Shown in pieces: positions 30,072-39,860 of a stretch of DNA of 64,000 bases (position 1 is the stretch's first letter; each line of letters starts with the position of its first letter). The position numbers were made by a program, and so were the translations under genes. Source of the DNA: Pseudomonas sp. HR96. Lineage in GTDB: Bacteria; Pseudomonadota; Gammaproteobacteria; Pseudomonadales; Pseudomonadaceae. Under the pieces are notes generated by a model. That model did not search any database. It worked only from the letters and a program-made list of their open reading frames with translations, and was not told the DNA's origin. The DNA lies in assembly GCF_034059295.1 (NCBI RefSeq), contig NZ_CP139141.1, forward strand, positions 4,323,001 through 4,387,000. Direction: 5' to 3'.

Positions 30072-30241
30072 GTTCGACTCCCTTGAAGTTGTCCGAGCAG
30101 TCTACTCCGAGGGTCGCTGCGATGGCCCTCGCGGGCGTTTTTTTTTGCGCCTTTTTGTCCACAATGGCCTGCGAACTCCGGGTACGGGCCAGGGTCACTA
30201 TCCCAGCGGCGCGCTCGGCGCCCAGTCCTGGAGGAATCCCT

Positions 30242-32689
30242 ATGCTGTTGTTGTGGATCGTGGTGCTGGTGCTGGGAAGCGCCTGGCTGGCCCATCGCCG
30301 AATCGCCGCACTGCCGGCGCTGGGTATCATTGCCGTCTACCTGCTGGCCATGGGCATGTTCAGCCGCGCACCTGGCTGGCTGATGACGTTGCTGTGGCTG
30401 GTCCTGCTGGCCGCTGCCCTGCCCCTGCTGCTGCCCGACCTGCGCCGCAGCCTGTTCAGCGCGCGCCTGTTCGCCTGGGTGCGGCGCACCCTGCCGCCGA
30501 TGTCGCCGACCGAACGCGAAGCCATCGACGCCGGCACGGTGTGGTGGGACGGCGAGCTGTTCAGTGGCCGCCCCGATTGGCACAAGCTGCTGGCCTACCC
30601 GAAGATGCGCCTGAGTGACGAAGAGCAGGCCTTCATCGACGGCCCCACCGAGGCATTGTGCGCCATGGTCAGCGACTGGCAGATCGGCCAGGACATGGAC
30701 CTGCCTCCGGCCGCCTGGGCCCATATAAAGGACAACGGTTTCTTCGCCCTGATCATCCCCAAGGAGTACGGCGGCAAGGGCTTCTCGGCCTACGCCCACT
30801 CCCAGGTGGCGATGAAACTGGCCACACGCAGCGGCGACCTCGCCTCCACCGTGATGGTCCCCAACTCGCTGGGCCCGGCCGAATTGCTGCTGCATTACGG
30901 CACCCAGGCGCAACGCGATCATTACCTGCCGCGCCTGGCCCGCGGCGAAGAAATCCCCTGCTTCGCCCTGACCGGCCCTCTGGCCGGCTCCGACGCCGGT
31001 GCCATGCCGGACACCGGGGTGGTGTGCAAGGGCCAGTGGCAGGGCGAGGAAGTGATCGGCCTGCGCCTGAACTGGGAAAAGCGCTACATCACCCTCGGCC
31101 CCATCGCCACCCTGCTGGGGCTGGCGTTCAAGGCCTACGACCCTGAACACCTGCTGGGCGAGCGGGATGAGCTGGGCATCAGCCTGGCGCTGATTCCCAC
31201 CGACACTCCGGGCGTGGTCATCGGCCAGCGCCATCTGCCGCTGGGCGCCGCCTTCATGAACGGGCCCAACTCGGGCAAGGACGTGTTCATCCCGCTGGAC
31301 TTCCTGATCGGCGGCCAGGCCATGCTCGGCAAAGGCTGGATGATGCTGATGAACTGCCTGTCGGTGGGTCGCTCCATCTCCCTGCCGGCGGTGGGCACGG
31401 GCGCGGCCAAGTACAGCAGCCTGGTCACTGGCCAATACGCGCGGGTGCGCGAGCAGTTCAACGTGCCCCTGGCGGCGTTCGAGGGCATTCAGGAAGCGCT
31501 GGCACGCATCGGCGGCAATGCCTGGCTGATGGACAGCGCGCGCATGCTCACCGCCAACGCGGTGGACCTCGGCGAGAAGCCCTCGGTATTGTCGGCGATC
31601 CTCAAGTACCACCTCACCGAGCGCGGCCGCGAGTGCATCACTCACGCCATGGACGTGCACGGCGGCAAGGGCATCATCATGGGCCCGAACAACTACCTGG
31701 GGCGCAACTGGCAGGGCGCGCCGATCTTCATCACCGTCGAAGGCGCCAATATCCTCTCGCGTAACCTGATGATCTTCGGCCAGGGCGCGATTCGCTGCCA
31801 TCCGTTCGTGCTCAAGGAAATGGCTTTGGCCAGCCGCGAGGACCACGCCCAGGCGCTGGTAGAGTTCGACGCCGTGCTGATGCAGCACATCGGCTTCGCG
31901 GTCGGCAACGCCGCCAGCACGCTGATGCTCAACCTGGGCATCGGCCACTTCGAGCACGCCCCGGGCGATCGCGTCAGCCAGGGCTACTTCCGCGCGCTGA
32001 ACCGCCAGAGCGCCGCATTCGCCCTGCTTGCCGACCTGTCAATGATGCTGCTGGGTGGCGAATTGAAACGCCGTGAACGCCTGTCGGCGCGCCTGGGTGA
32101 CGTGCTCAGCCACCTCTACCTGGCATCGGCCGCGCTCAAGCGCTACCACGACCTCGACGCGCCGGAGCACCTGCAGCCGCTGCTGCGCTGGGCCATGGAA
32201 GAGAGCCTGGGCAAGGCCGAGAGCGCCCTGGACGGCATCCTGCGCAACTTCCCCAGCGCGGTGATGGGCGCCGCCTTGCGCGTGGTGGTGTTCCCGTTCG
32301 GGCGGCGGCACAAGGGCCCTTCGGACCGTCTGGACGCCGAAGTCGCCGCCGTGCTCGGCCGTACCAAAGGCGACCCGACCCTGGAAGAGCTGCTGGCCGG
32401 CTGCTATCGACCGACCGACGCCGCAGACTCGGTCGGCGCCTTGCAGCAGGCCTGCGATCTGCTCGATGCCGCGCAACCGCTGCATAAAAAGCTGCACAGT
32501 GCATTGCGCGCCGGCCAGTTCGTGCCGGCGGCAGGCGAGCCTGCCATTGACGCGGCCTTGCACGCCGGGGTATTGCAGGCGGGCGAGGCGCAGACCCTGC
32601 GCAACGCCGAAGCTGCGCGGCGCAAGGTCATCGATGTCGACGACTTCAGCAAGGAGCAGCTGCAGTTGGCCGAAGGTCGGATTCGTTAG
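30242..32689 (+). CDS. fadE: Acyl-CoA dehydrogenase, FadE type
   Basis: The 815-aa flavoprotein carries out the first step of fatty-acid beta-oxidation. It has the FadE-specific N-terminal pair of membrane helices (residues about 1-25 and 30-60), the acyl-CoA dehydrogenase core from about 130 to 560 (FALTGPLAGSDAGAMPDTG, MDVHGGKGIIMGPNNYLGR), and the DUF1974 C-terminal part. The ATG at 30242 has GGAGG eight bases upstream; the frame opens further upstream only through noncoding sequence. Length is one residue more than E. coli FadE. Confidence 0.95.
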   Translation: MLLLWIVVLVLGSAWLAHRRIAALPALGIIAVYLLAMGMFSRAPGWLMTLLWLVLLAAALPLLLPDLRRSLFSARLFAWVRRTLPPMSPTEREAIDAGTVWWDGELFSGRPDWHKLLAYPKMRLSDEEQAFIDGPTEALCAMVSDWQIGQDMDLPPAAWAHIKDNGFFALIIPKEYGGKGFSAYAHSQVAMKLATRSGDLASTVMVPNSLGPAELLLHYGTQAQRDHYLPRLARGEEIPCFALTGPLAGSDAGAMPDTGVVCKGQWQGEEVIGLRLNWEKRYITLGPIATLLGLAFKAYDPEHLLGERDELGISLALIPTDTPGVVIGQRHLPLGAAFMNGPNSGKDVFIPLDFLIGGQAMLGKGWMMLMNCLSVGRSISLPAVGTGAAKYSSLVTGQYARVREQFNVPLAAFEGIQEALARIGGNAWLMDSARMLTANAVDLGEKPSVLSAILKYHLTERGRECITHAMDVHGGKGIIMGPNNYLGRNWQGAPIFITVEGANILSRNLMIFGQGAIRCHPFVLKEMALASREDHAQALVEFDAVLMQHIGFAVGNAASTLMLNLGIGHFEHAPGDRVSQGYFRALNRQSAAFALLADLSMMLLGGELKRRERLSARLGDVLSHLYLASAALKRYHDLDAPEHLQPLLRWAMEESLGKAESALDGILRNFPSAVMGAALRVVVFPFGRRHKGPSDRLDAEVAAVLGRTKGDPTLEELLAGCYRPTDAADSVGALQQACDLLDAAQPLHKKLHSALRAGQFVPAAGEPAIDAALHAGVLQAGEAQTLRNAEAARRKVIDVDDFSKEQLQLAEGRIR

Positions 32690-32699
32690 GGACATTGGC

Positions 32700-32736
32700 A
32701 GGCGCGGGACTTATACTCCCGCGCCTGTTTTTCTTT
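32700..32736 (+). terminator. fadE: Terminator after fadE
   Basis: AGGCGCGGG (32700-32708) pairs with CCCGCGCCT (32718-32726), then a T-rich tract. It lies 10 nt beyond the fadE stop and 15 nt before the next gene, so it may reduce but not abolish read-through. Confidence 0.75.
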
Positions 32737-32750
32737 GTTGAGGACCTTCC

Positions 32751-33161
32751 ATGGCCAACTCCTATCTCGACCACCAGATCGCCCTGCTGCAACACCTGCG
32801 CGGGATTCTGGTTGCCCTGGGCGAAGCCGAGCAGGTGCCCGAGGAAAGCCACGAGCTGTTCCTCGAACGCTACGATGAACTGCTCGCCCTGCTGCCCACC
32901 GACCCGGTGGAAAGCCAGTACCTGGGCCAGGACCTGCTGACCCAGGTGATCCAGCGCTACCCACAGATCGCCCACCTGGTACCGCGCGACCTGCTCTGGT
33001 TCTTTGCCGGCGACTGCCTGCACTTCATGCCCGACGACGAGATCGACCTCTACCAGGCACTGGAAGAACGTCGCTACGAGGCCGAGCAGAACGACGAGCC
33101 GTTCGACTGGAACCAGGAGAAGCAGCTACTGGCGATGTCGGCGGGGGACAGTCGTCACTGA
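32751..33161 (+). CDS. PA2817-like protein of unknown function
   Basis: The 136-aa acidic protein has helical character and the features YLGQDLLTQVIQRYPQIAHL and DLLWFFAGDCLHFMPDDEID. I recognise it as resembling the small protein PA2817, which follows the fadE-type gene PA2815 closely in P. aeruginosa; no biochemical role is known to me. TGAGGACC gives a good ribosome binding site. It is the last housekeeping-type gene before the type VI secretion locus. Confidence 0.75.
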   Translation: MANSYLDHQIALLQHLRGILVALGEAEQVPEESHELFLERYDELLALLPTDPVESQYLGQDLLTQVIQRYPQIAHLVPRDLLWFFAGDCLHFMPDDEIDLYQALEERRYEAEQNDEPFDWNQEKQLLAMSAGDSRH

Positions 33162-33194
33162 TCCGCAGCCCGCCGCGCTAGGCAGCCGCCTGGG

Positions 33195-36100
33195 CTATCG
33201 GGTAGCCTGCAACTCGCCTCTTTGCAGCAGGGTACGCGGCAACTCGAACCCCTTGAACGGCCGCAGGGTAAAGGGGTTCAAGGCCTTCTCCGCCGACACC
33301 CGATAGCGCATCACGCCATCGCCGATGCGAAAGCTCAAGTCCACGCTGGTGGCGGTATGGCCATACAGCTGCGCGCTGCTCAACAATCGAAACAGCGACC
33401 ATGGCCCCTGGAACCCCAGGCTGCTGGTGTTGCCCGCAGCATGCACCAGGGCCAGCTTGCTGCCCGGGCCGGCCGTCAGGGTGTTGGGCCAGATCAATCC
33501 GATGCGGTTGCTGGGCCCATGGCTGTAGGGGATCAACTGGCCGTCCAGCGCCAGCACGCTGCTGCGCTTGTTGCCACTGAGCCCCAGCGGTTCCAGGCTG
33601 AATTGCACGCCCAGCGCGCCGCGATTGTCGAAAAAGGTTTCGCGGATGCGTTCGGCCGCCTGCAATTGGTCCAGCACTTCTCCGCGCACCAGATAGCCGC
33701 CATGGTTGACGCTCTTCAGCGCGTCGAGGTTATCGCGCACGAACAGGTTCAGGTACTGATCCTGAAACTGCTGCAAACGCCCTCGCGGCCCGAAAAACGC
33801 TTCGAAGTCCTCCAGCGAAGCGTCGCTGCCGCTGGCACTGAGCGGGTAGCGCCCGGCCAGTCGCTGTTGATAGAAACCGTAGACATCGCTGTGCCAGCGT
33901 TTCTCCAATTCACGCAGCGCCTCGACCATCAACACCTGCGCCGTCTGGTCGGCCAGCTTGCGCACCTGCAGATTGAGCGGTTCGGGCAAACCGGCAGCCG
34001 TACGTTGCAACGCGCTGATGGGGTCGGGGCTGTTGAGAGCAAAGCGGGCCATCACCGCAGCCAGTGCCGCCTTGCCACGGTCGGGGCTGTCCTGCACCGC
34101 CTTGGCGTATTCATAAAGACCGTTGATGGTGCCCAGTACTTGCTCGTAGTACGCCGGCTTGTCGCCCTTCTCTTCCAGCAGCTTGACCAGCCCGGCGAAT
34201 TCGCGCTCGATCGCGACCTGTTGCGCAGCCGGAGGCGGCGCCAACCCGGTCAGCTCCAGTGCCGCGGGCAGCGCGGAAAGGTGGGCATTGTCGCCAACGG
34301 TTTCCAGCAGGCGCCGCAGCGGAGCGGTCGGCCCGGTGACTTCCTCGAGCACCACCACCGCATGGGTCAGATCACTGAAATCGGTCACCGTCAGCCGATT
34401 GAGCACGCCGCGCCAGCTGTCGATGTAGTCGGCGCTGTAAAGTCCGCGCAGGCGATCTGCCAGGGTCTTGAGGTCTTGCGCCGAATAGTCGAGCTGCCGG
34501 CGCTCGCCCAGCACCCATTGATCGACGATGGCCAGGCGGGCAAGGTCATCGCTGCGGGGTTCGAAATACTCTTGATAACCCTTGGCGGTCAGCAGCGCCG
34601 GAAGGTTCATCAGCTGCGGCTGCGCCGAGTAGTAGACCACGTCGAACGCCGGCCCGATCTCGTTGCGCAGGTCCAGGTCCTTGTGCAACTGCTCGGCGGC
34701 GTGCTGCTTGAGGCTCAGGTAGACCCGCTGGGCCATGGGAATCTGCCGCAACTGCTGCTGCACGGCGGCGACCCGCTCGGCATGCTCGGGCAGCTGTGCA
34801 TCGGCATACTTCAGCGCGTAGGCCAGATGGCGCCGCAGCCCAGCCTGCAACTGGCCCTCGCCGGGGTACGCCGCCTGCCAGCGCCGGGCCATCCAGTCCA
34901 GCACCAGGTCAGGCTGGCGGTTGGCTTTATCCTCGATCATTCGATACACCCGCAGCGCCGCCAGTTGCTCGTCACTGCCGGCGGGCGCAGCGTCCATCTG
35001 CTCGATCACGCCAGCGGCGATGGCCGGCAGAAACCTTCGCGAAAGCAGGCTCAGGTAGGCTTCGTCGACCGTCGGGCCAATCACCCGTCCCTGATACAAC
35101 CCGAAATCACTGACCCCCGGCCAGGCATCGCGGTAATCGCCGTACACCGCCAGGGCGCTGCGCAGCGGGTCCAGCGAACTGAGCAGATTGCGCCCGGTGG
35201 CGTCTTCACGGGTGTCGACGGCATTGACGCCGAACTCCTGACTGCGGGTCAGCACCGTGGTGGCCTGGTCGCGGTTGGCGGCAAAGTAGTGGTGCCAGCC
35301 GGCAGTGGCCAGCAAGGTCGCGAGGCTGGCCACGGCACAGCCGCCGAAGAGTATCTGGCGCTTGTGACGGGCGACCTTGATGTTGTCGCCTGCCAGGCCG
35401 GCTTCGGGGTAGATGGCTTTCTGGAAGAGGGACTGGGTGAAGTAGGTGAAGTCGGGGCCTTTGGGTTTGACGGCGTTTGGTTGGATCGGCAGATCGTAGT
35501 TTTTCGCAATAGCCTTGATATAAGGGTTGGACAACGTCCCCTGCTGGGTCACCGAAGAAAAGTAGACACCCCGTAACAAGGTCGGGGTAGTGAAGCGATC
35601 ATTGCGTATTACTGCGCTTAGGAAAGCCACCAGAAGGGCACGCATCCCTGATAACGAGCACTGCAGCGATAGCAGATTCTGCCGCGCCGCTCGGGTCGGC
35701 ACCCTGGGCTGCGCGTCGATCAATCGATCTTCTAGCCCCCCTACAAAAGTATCAAGTTGCTGATCGAACGCTCTGAACCAGTCGTCGAGATTACCTGACG
35801 AATCGAGAGCAAAACTAAATCCTGTTGCGGCCTCGCGGGAGGACTCGGGCAATGGGTCGAACAATTCCTTGAAACCGACCAGGAGGTCCAACTGGCTCAA
35901 CACCACATAGACCGGTAACTGCGTGCCGAGCTCTAGAGTCAGGTCCCGCAAACGAGCGCGCAATCGTTGCGCAAGATCACTGCGCTTCTCTATGGTTTTG
36001 TTCAACAGGTCGGGCAGACTGATGACCACCACCACACCACTCAGAGGGCGTTGACTGCGATGCTGACCTAGCCACAGCAGAAGATTCCGCCATAACCGAG

Positions 36101-36761
36101 CGTCGAGGTTTTCCGGTAAACCTGATGCACCGGGCGCGGTCATTTCCTCACCGAGAGCACCGGTGGCGCCGGGTCCTCGCACAACGAACTGGCCTGGCGG
36201 ATCGATCAGCACGGCGTCACTGCCGACCCACCATTCAATCGACCTAACCTGGGTGGCAACTGGCGATTCGTCTGCAGCGACATGTTCGGTGAACGGAAGA
36301 CCCGATGCCCCAAGGGCAACCAAAGCGCTCTTGCCAGAGTTCGATTCACCGAGCATCAGGTACCAAGGCAAGCGATGCAACGACCGGCGCCCCCCCAGAT
36401 GTTCAAGAAGACGCTGCAGCTGACGCCCCAGGAAATGCTCCTGTTCATTGACATGCGCCAGACCCGGATCGGCCACCACCGCCGCCGCACGCTCGCGCTC
36501 ACGGTGCAATTGCGCATGCCGGTGTCGCAGCGACAGCGACCAGAGCAGCAGCGGCACCATCAGCACCAGTACGCTGGCCAACATCCGCATGCTGAGCTCG
36601 GCCAGTGGCCGCTCATCCCGCCACTGCCAATGCGGCCCCAGCCACCAGATACCAAGCAGCGCCAGGGCCACGGCAAGCCCCAGCAGCACCGGCATCGCCG
36701 AGCGGAACTGGCGCACGACCGACAGGCCCCAGCGCTTGAGGTGAGTCCAGACTAACTGCAT
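33195..36761 (-). CDS. tssM: Type VI secretion protein TssM (IcmF/VasK)
   Basis: The 1188-aa protein is the inner-membrane part of the T6SS membrane complex with TssL and TssJ. Membrane helices lie at about residues 22-42, 58-77 and 466-490. The cytoplasmic domain has an intact Walker A GESNSGKS at 138-145. The large periplasmic part ends with the conserved TssM C-terminal domain, which contacts TssJ. It is the last gene of the minus-strand vasI-tssA-tssM unit, 15 nt after tssA. Confidence 0.96.
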   Translation of the reverse strand: MQLVWTHLKRWGLSVVRQFRSAMPVLLGLAVALALLGIWWLGPHWQWRDERPLAELSMRMLASVLVLMVPLLLWSLSLRHRHAQLHRERERAAAVVADPGLAHVNEQEHFLGRQLQRLLEHLGGRRSLHRLPWYLMLGESNSGKSALVALGASGLPFTEHVAADESPVATQVRSIEWWVGSDAVLIDPPGQFVVRGPGATGALGEEMTAPGASGLPENLDARLWRNLLLWLGQHRSQRPLSGVVVVISLPDLLNKTIEKRSDLAQRLRARLRDLTLELGTQLPVYVVLSQLDLLVGFKELFDPLPESSREAATGFSFALDSSGNLDDWFRAFDQQLDTFVGGLEDRLIDAQPRVPTRAARQNLLSLQCSLSGMRALLVAFLSAVIRNDRFTTPTLLRGVYFSSVTQQGTLSNPYIKAIAKNYDLPIQPNAVKPKGPDFTYFTQSLFQKAIYPEAGLAGDNIKVARHKRQILFGGCAVASLATLLATAGWHHYFAANRDQATTVLTRSQEFGVNAVDTREDATGRNLLSSLDPLRSALAVYGDYRDAWPGVSDFGLYQGRVIGPTVDEAYLSLLSRRFLPAIAAGVIEQMDAAPAGSDEQLAALRVYRMIEDKANRQPDLVLDWMARRWQAAYPGEGQLQAGLRRHLAYALKYADAQLPEHAERVAAVQQQLRQIPMAQRVYLSLKQHAAEQLHKDLDLRNEIGPAFDVVYYSAQPQLMNLPALLTAKGYQEYFEPRSDDLARLAIVDQWVLGERRQLDYSAQDLKTLADRLRGLYSADYIDSWRGVLNRLTVTDFSDLTHAVVVLEEVTGPTAPLRRLLETVGDNAHLSALPAALELTGLAPPPAAQQVAIEREFAGLVKLLEEKGDKPAYYEQVLGTINGLYEYAKAVQDSPDRGKAALAAVMARFALNSPDPISALQRTAAGLPEPLNLQVRKLADQTAQVLMVEALRELEKRWHSDVYGFYQQRLAGRYPLSASGSDASLEDFEAFFGPRGRLQQFQDQYLNLFVRDNLDALKSVNHGGYLVRGEVLDQLQAAERIRETFFDNRGALGVQFSLEPLGLSGNKRSSVLALDGQLIPYSHGPSNRIGLIWPNTLTAGPGSKLALVHAAGNTSSLGFQGPWSLFRLLSSAQLYGHTATSVDLSFRIGDGVMRYRVSAEKALNPFTLRPFKGFELPRTLLQRGELQATR

Positions 36762-36776
36762 GCTGTAGCTCCTGAA

Positions 36777-38204
36777 TTATTGTTTTTTGCTGGGGGCGGC
36801 GCCAAGGTGGCCGCCGTGCACCAGACGTCGATACAGATCCGGCTCCCAGGCATCGGCCGAGGTCGCGGCCATCAGCCGGGCCGCATTGGCGTACAGATCG
36901 TCCGCCAGCCAACTCAAGCCACGGGCTCCCAGCAAATCAGCGGCGATGACACTGGCGTGGCAACGCTGGCGCGGCGCGCTGTGCCCGGCCTGCATGGCCT
37001 GCAGGCGCAACAGCACCACCTCCACCCCTTCGTTGCCCAACTGCGCCACCAACTCCTCGCGCAGGACGCCATACTCCTGCGCCGCGCCGCCAGCGGCATC
37101 GGGGCCACGGGCGGCCGTGAGCCAGGCGCGGGTCTGCTCGTCGACAAACGCGCTGCCATCGCTGAAACACAGATTCATCAGCCCCGGCACCCGGCGCACG
37201 AAGCGCACGCTGGCCAGATGGATGGCGGCCGCCACGTCCTCCATGGCCAGACGCACCGCAGTGGCCGATGCCAGGTAGCTGCCGCGAATCCAGAACGGCG
37301 CGGCGGCCACGCTGCGCTCGATACGCAGCAGCAACGCCGGCTCTACCGCAACCCCGGCCAGGGCTTCCTGATAACCCTCGACGAGGTCCTTGGGCACTGC
37401 CGTCAACTCGGTCAACCGCTCACGGCGAGCACTCGGCGCGGTGTGGATATGCCCCCACAGGGCAAAGCGCCGCAGCTGATACCCGGTAGGGTCGTAGATG
37501 TCCTGCTGGTTGATCAGATCGGCCATCGCCAACGCCGCACGCCGGGTCTCGCGCTCGTTGCCCAGGCCCGCCGGCTTGCAGGCCGAGCCCTGCACCAGTT
37601 CGTGCAGGGTGCCGGGCTGCTCGCTGGCGGCCGTTTGCTCAGGCTGCGCGCCGCGCTTGTCGAGCAGTTGGCCCAGTGCATGCAGCGGCTCCTCGGGCAG
37701 TTGCGTCAGGGCCGCGCAGGATTGCAGTCTTGCCAGCGCGCCCTGGGCCTGCCGCAAGGCCTGCGCACTGAAGCTGTCTGCGACCAGGCCCGGCAGGGCT
37801 TCGCTCAGCCGCTCGACCATCTGCTGGACCTGCCTGCGCTTGGCCGGCAGGCCCGTCGGACCGGGTTTCGGATAAGCGCTGAGCCAATAGTGTTCAACCA
37901 GGCCCGCGAGCAGGGCCAGCGAATCGCTCCACGCCGGCCACTGCCCAAGGCGCAGCCAGGCCGTCAGCAGATGGCCGACGATACGCAATTGTTTGCACTG
38001 CCCGGTGAGGTAGGCGCAGGACTCGCCCTCGATGAACTCCCAGTCGATGGAAGCCTGATGCAGGCCTCCGACCTTGATCATCTCCTGATCGATGGCCTGG
38101 TAGGTCTGAGCCTCGATATCGAACAGGCCGGCAGGCGCCTCGACGGACACCGGCTGGAGCAGCGACAGCACCCGGGCTGACATTTCGGAATTCACCAGTG
38201 ACAT
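36777..38204 (-). CDS. tssA: Type VI secretion protein TssA (ImpA/VasJ)
   Basis: The 475-aa protein has an N-terminal ImpA domain (SIDWEFIEGESCAYLTGQCK, YWLSAYPKPGPTGLPAKRR) and a VasJ-type C-terminal domain. TssA caps the baseplate or sheath and guides tail assembly. The N-terminal ImpA motif and VasJ-like end fit the class that stays at the distal sheath end. It overlaps the vasI-like gene by 13 nt and precedes tssM, the same order as vasI-vasJ-vasK of Vibrio cholerae. Confidence 0.92.
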   Translation of the reverse strand: MSLVNSEMSARVLSLLQPVSVEAPAGLFDIEAQTYQAIDQEMIKVGGLHQASIDWEFIEGESCAYLTGQCKQLRIVGHLLTAWLRLGQWPAWSDSLALLAGLVEHYWLSAYPKPGPTGLPAKRRQVQQMVERLSEALPGLVADSFSAQALRQAQGALARLQSCAALTQLPEEPLHALGQLLDKRGAQPEQTAASEQPGTLHELVQGSACKPAGLGNERETRRAALAMADLINQQDIYDPTGYQLRRFALWGHIHTAPSARRERLTELTAVPKDLVEGYQEALAGVAVEPALLLRIERSVAAAPFWIRGSYLASATAVRLAMEDVAAAIHLASVRFVRRVPGLMNLCFSDGSAFVDEQTRAWLTAARGPDAAGGAAQEYGVLREELVAQLGNEGVEVVLLRLQAMQAGHSAPRQRCHASVIAADLLGARGLSWLADDLYANAARLMAATSADAWEPDLYRRLVHGGHLGAAPSKKQ

Positions 38205-38839
38205 GCCTTGCGCTCCTCTTCGATCATCGGTGCCAGGCCGGTGGCGTCGAACTGCAGCCCATCGAGGCTCGGCTCATCGCTGCGCACGCTGATACGGCTG
38301 CCCTGTCCGAGACGGCGGATCAACTCAACCGCCGGCAGCCCGCGCCCGGCGTCGATCACCCGGCCATCCTCCAGCACTCGCCAATGGCGCGGCGGCGCCA
38401 CAGCGCGTTCGTCGACCAGCAACTGCAGCGATACCGCATGCCGCTTGAGCGGCCGCTCAAGCAACAGCTGCAACCGAGAAATGTCAGCCTGACAGCTGAT
38501 GACCAGGTAGCGCGCGTCGTCGAAAACCTCGACGGCAGGCGCCGAGATCAACACCCGCTGTTGCGCCGAGCCAGGGGCTTCGGGATCGATGGACATGACA
38601 AACCCGCGCTGTTCGGGGTCGCGCTGACGCTCGTTGGCCACCAGCCAGGCAAAGGCCTCCGACGCCCGCGGCGGGGCCTTGCGAGGTGGCTCGAGCGCCG
38701 CCGTACCTGCCACCTGGTCAAAGCAGGCCAGGCGCTCTAGCCCGGACACTATGGCGGTGCAATCGCGGGTCGCCGCAACACTGTTGCGGGCGCCGATCAA
38801 CAGCGCGACCCACAAGACAAGATAGATATATCTGTTCAT
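38192..38839 (-). CDS. VasI/TagO-type T6SS accessory protein
   Basis: The 215-aa protein starts MNRYIYLVLWVALLIGARNS, a signal peptide probably cut near ...NSVAA. The mature part has a cysteine pair (DCTAIVSGLERLACFDQVAG) typical of VasI. It belongs to the VasI/TagO group, found beside tssA and tssM in Vibrio-like loci, role unknown. An ATG further upstream in frame would add 46 residues without a signal sequence. Confidence 0.85.
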   Translation of the reverse strand: MNRYIYLVLWVALLIGARNSVAATRDCTAIVSGLERLACFDQVAGTAALEPPRKAPPRASEAFAWLVANERQRDPEQRGFVMSIDPEAPGSAQQRVLISAPAVEVFDDARYLVISCQADISRLQLLLERPLKRHAVSLQLLVDERAVAPPRHWRVLEDGRVIDAGRGLPAVELIRRLGQGSRISVRSDEPSLDGLQFDATGLAPMIEEERKACHW

Positions 38840-38962
38840 GCCAAAAGGCTCCCTGCCCCGCTCACCCAAGGGCCTCGTCGAAGTTGAAACTGGCCAGTCA
38901 GGCGACCTGCAAGCGCTTATGTACTGAACGGTTAAAAACATCGAAACCGCCGAATTGGCGGC

Positions 38963-38992
38963 AATATAGTCCAGCACCCGGGCAAATCACAA
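38963..38992 (-). promoter_or_regulatory. Candidate promoter of vasI-tssA-tssM
   Basis: On the minus strand TTGTGA (38987-38992), 18 nt, TATATT (38963-38968). A CCGCC/GGCGG hairpin sits just downstream in the predicted leader. The match is moderate. Confidence 0.4.
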
Positions 38993-39104
38993 AACAAATA
39001 TCCTCTTACACTTTCGCAACAAAAAGTCCTTGATCGACCTCTCTTCTAGCGCTCAACCTAATTAGGTCAAAAACAACCAGACCCCCAACTATTTCATAGG
39101 CGCT

Positions 39105-39170
39105 ATTTGTAGGAAAAGTTACCGGCACCAGGGAATTTTTCCACCTCTGCGAAGGAAATTTCCTACAAAT
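39105..39170. repeat. Inverted repeat in the divergent T6SS promoter region
   Basis: ATTTGTAGGAAA at 39105-39116 and its exact complement TTTCCTACAAAT at 39159-39170 are 42 nt apart. The second arm contains the palindrome GGAAATTTCC, and an imperfect copy GGGAATTTTTCC lies between the arms at 39131-39142. The whole gap 38840-39263 is AT-rich and holds no gene. The element could be an operator for a dimeric regulator, or a hairpin in the tssB leader. Confidence 0.6.
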
Positions 39171-39263
39171 GACAGCTTGCCTCGCTTCTGAAAACTGGCG
39201 AGCAAACGACATGAACACTGCATTTAAAACAACAACTAACACATTCATTCAGGAAGCACACCG

Positions 39264-39788
39264 ATGTCCAAAACCTCCGGTTCCGTCGCCCCGAAAGAGC
39301 GGATCAACATCAAATACGTGCCCGCCACGGGCGACCAGCAGGCGGAGATCGAGCTGCCGCTCAAGCTGCTGGTCACCGGTGACTTCAAGGGCCAGCCCGA
39401 CCCGCTGGCGCTGGAGGCGCGGCCATTGATCGGCATCGGCAAGGACAACTTCAACGAGGTGCTGGCCAAGGCCGAGGTGCGCCTGGGCATGACAGTGCCA
39501 GCCCTGCTCGGCAACGCCGATGACGACGAGCTCGCAGTGCAGTTGCGCTTCGACAGCCTCGAGGATTTCAGCCCCGACGGCGTGGCCCGGCAGGTGCCGC
39601 AGATGCAGAAGCTGCTGGAGCTGCGCAACGCCCTGGTCGCGCTCAAGGGCCCCATGGGCAACGTCCCGGCGTTTCGCCGCAGGCTCCAGGCGCTGATGGC
39701 GGACGAACAGGGCCGCCTGCAACTGGCCGGCGAACTGGCGGCCGCGCAGCCCGCCGCGCGCCAGGCCCAAGGCCCCGCCGCTGAATGA
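39264..39788 (+). CDS. tssB: Type VI sheath small subunit TssB
   Basis: The 174-aa protein (VipA/ImpB) pairs with TssC to form the contractile sheath. The N-terminus has KERINIKYVPATGDQQAEIE and LLVTGDFKG, the C-terminus the PQMQKLLELRNALVALKGPM helix, which contacts TssC. The tail after residue 150 is Ala/Gln-rich. It heads the plus-strand T6SS operon. A weak SD (GGAAG) precedes the ATG. Confidence 0.95.
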   Translation: MSKTSGSVAPKERINIKYVPATGDQQAEIELPLKLLVTGDFKGQPDPLALEARPLIGIGKDNFNEVLAKAEVRLGMTVPALLGNADDDELAVQLRFDSLEDFSPDGVARQVPQMQKLLELRNALVALKGPMGNVPAFRRRLQALMADEQGRLQLAGELAAAQPAARQAQGPAAE

Positions 39789-39860
39789 ATCGGGCGGTGT
39801 GCGTCGCTGTGGCGCCGCCTTCTCGCACTTACCTGGAACAATCCGAGGCACGACCACGAC

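Noticed and set aside
30121..30147. GCCC-TCGC-GGGC hairpin with nine T
   Set aside because: The stem is only 4 bp and no plus-strand gene ends here; it is in the GST-fadE divergent region.
30083..30241. Upstream extension of fadE by 53 codons
   Set aside because: The extra residues have no FadE likeness and the ATG at 30242 has a good ribosome binding site.
38840..39263. Sigma-54 promoter for the T6SS operons
   Set aside because: I looked for TGGCA-N7-TTGC type sites in both directions and found no convincing match.
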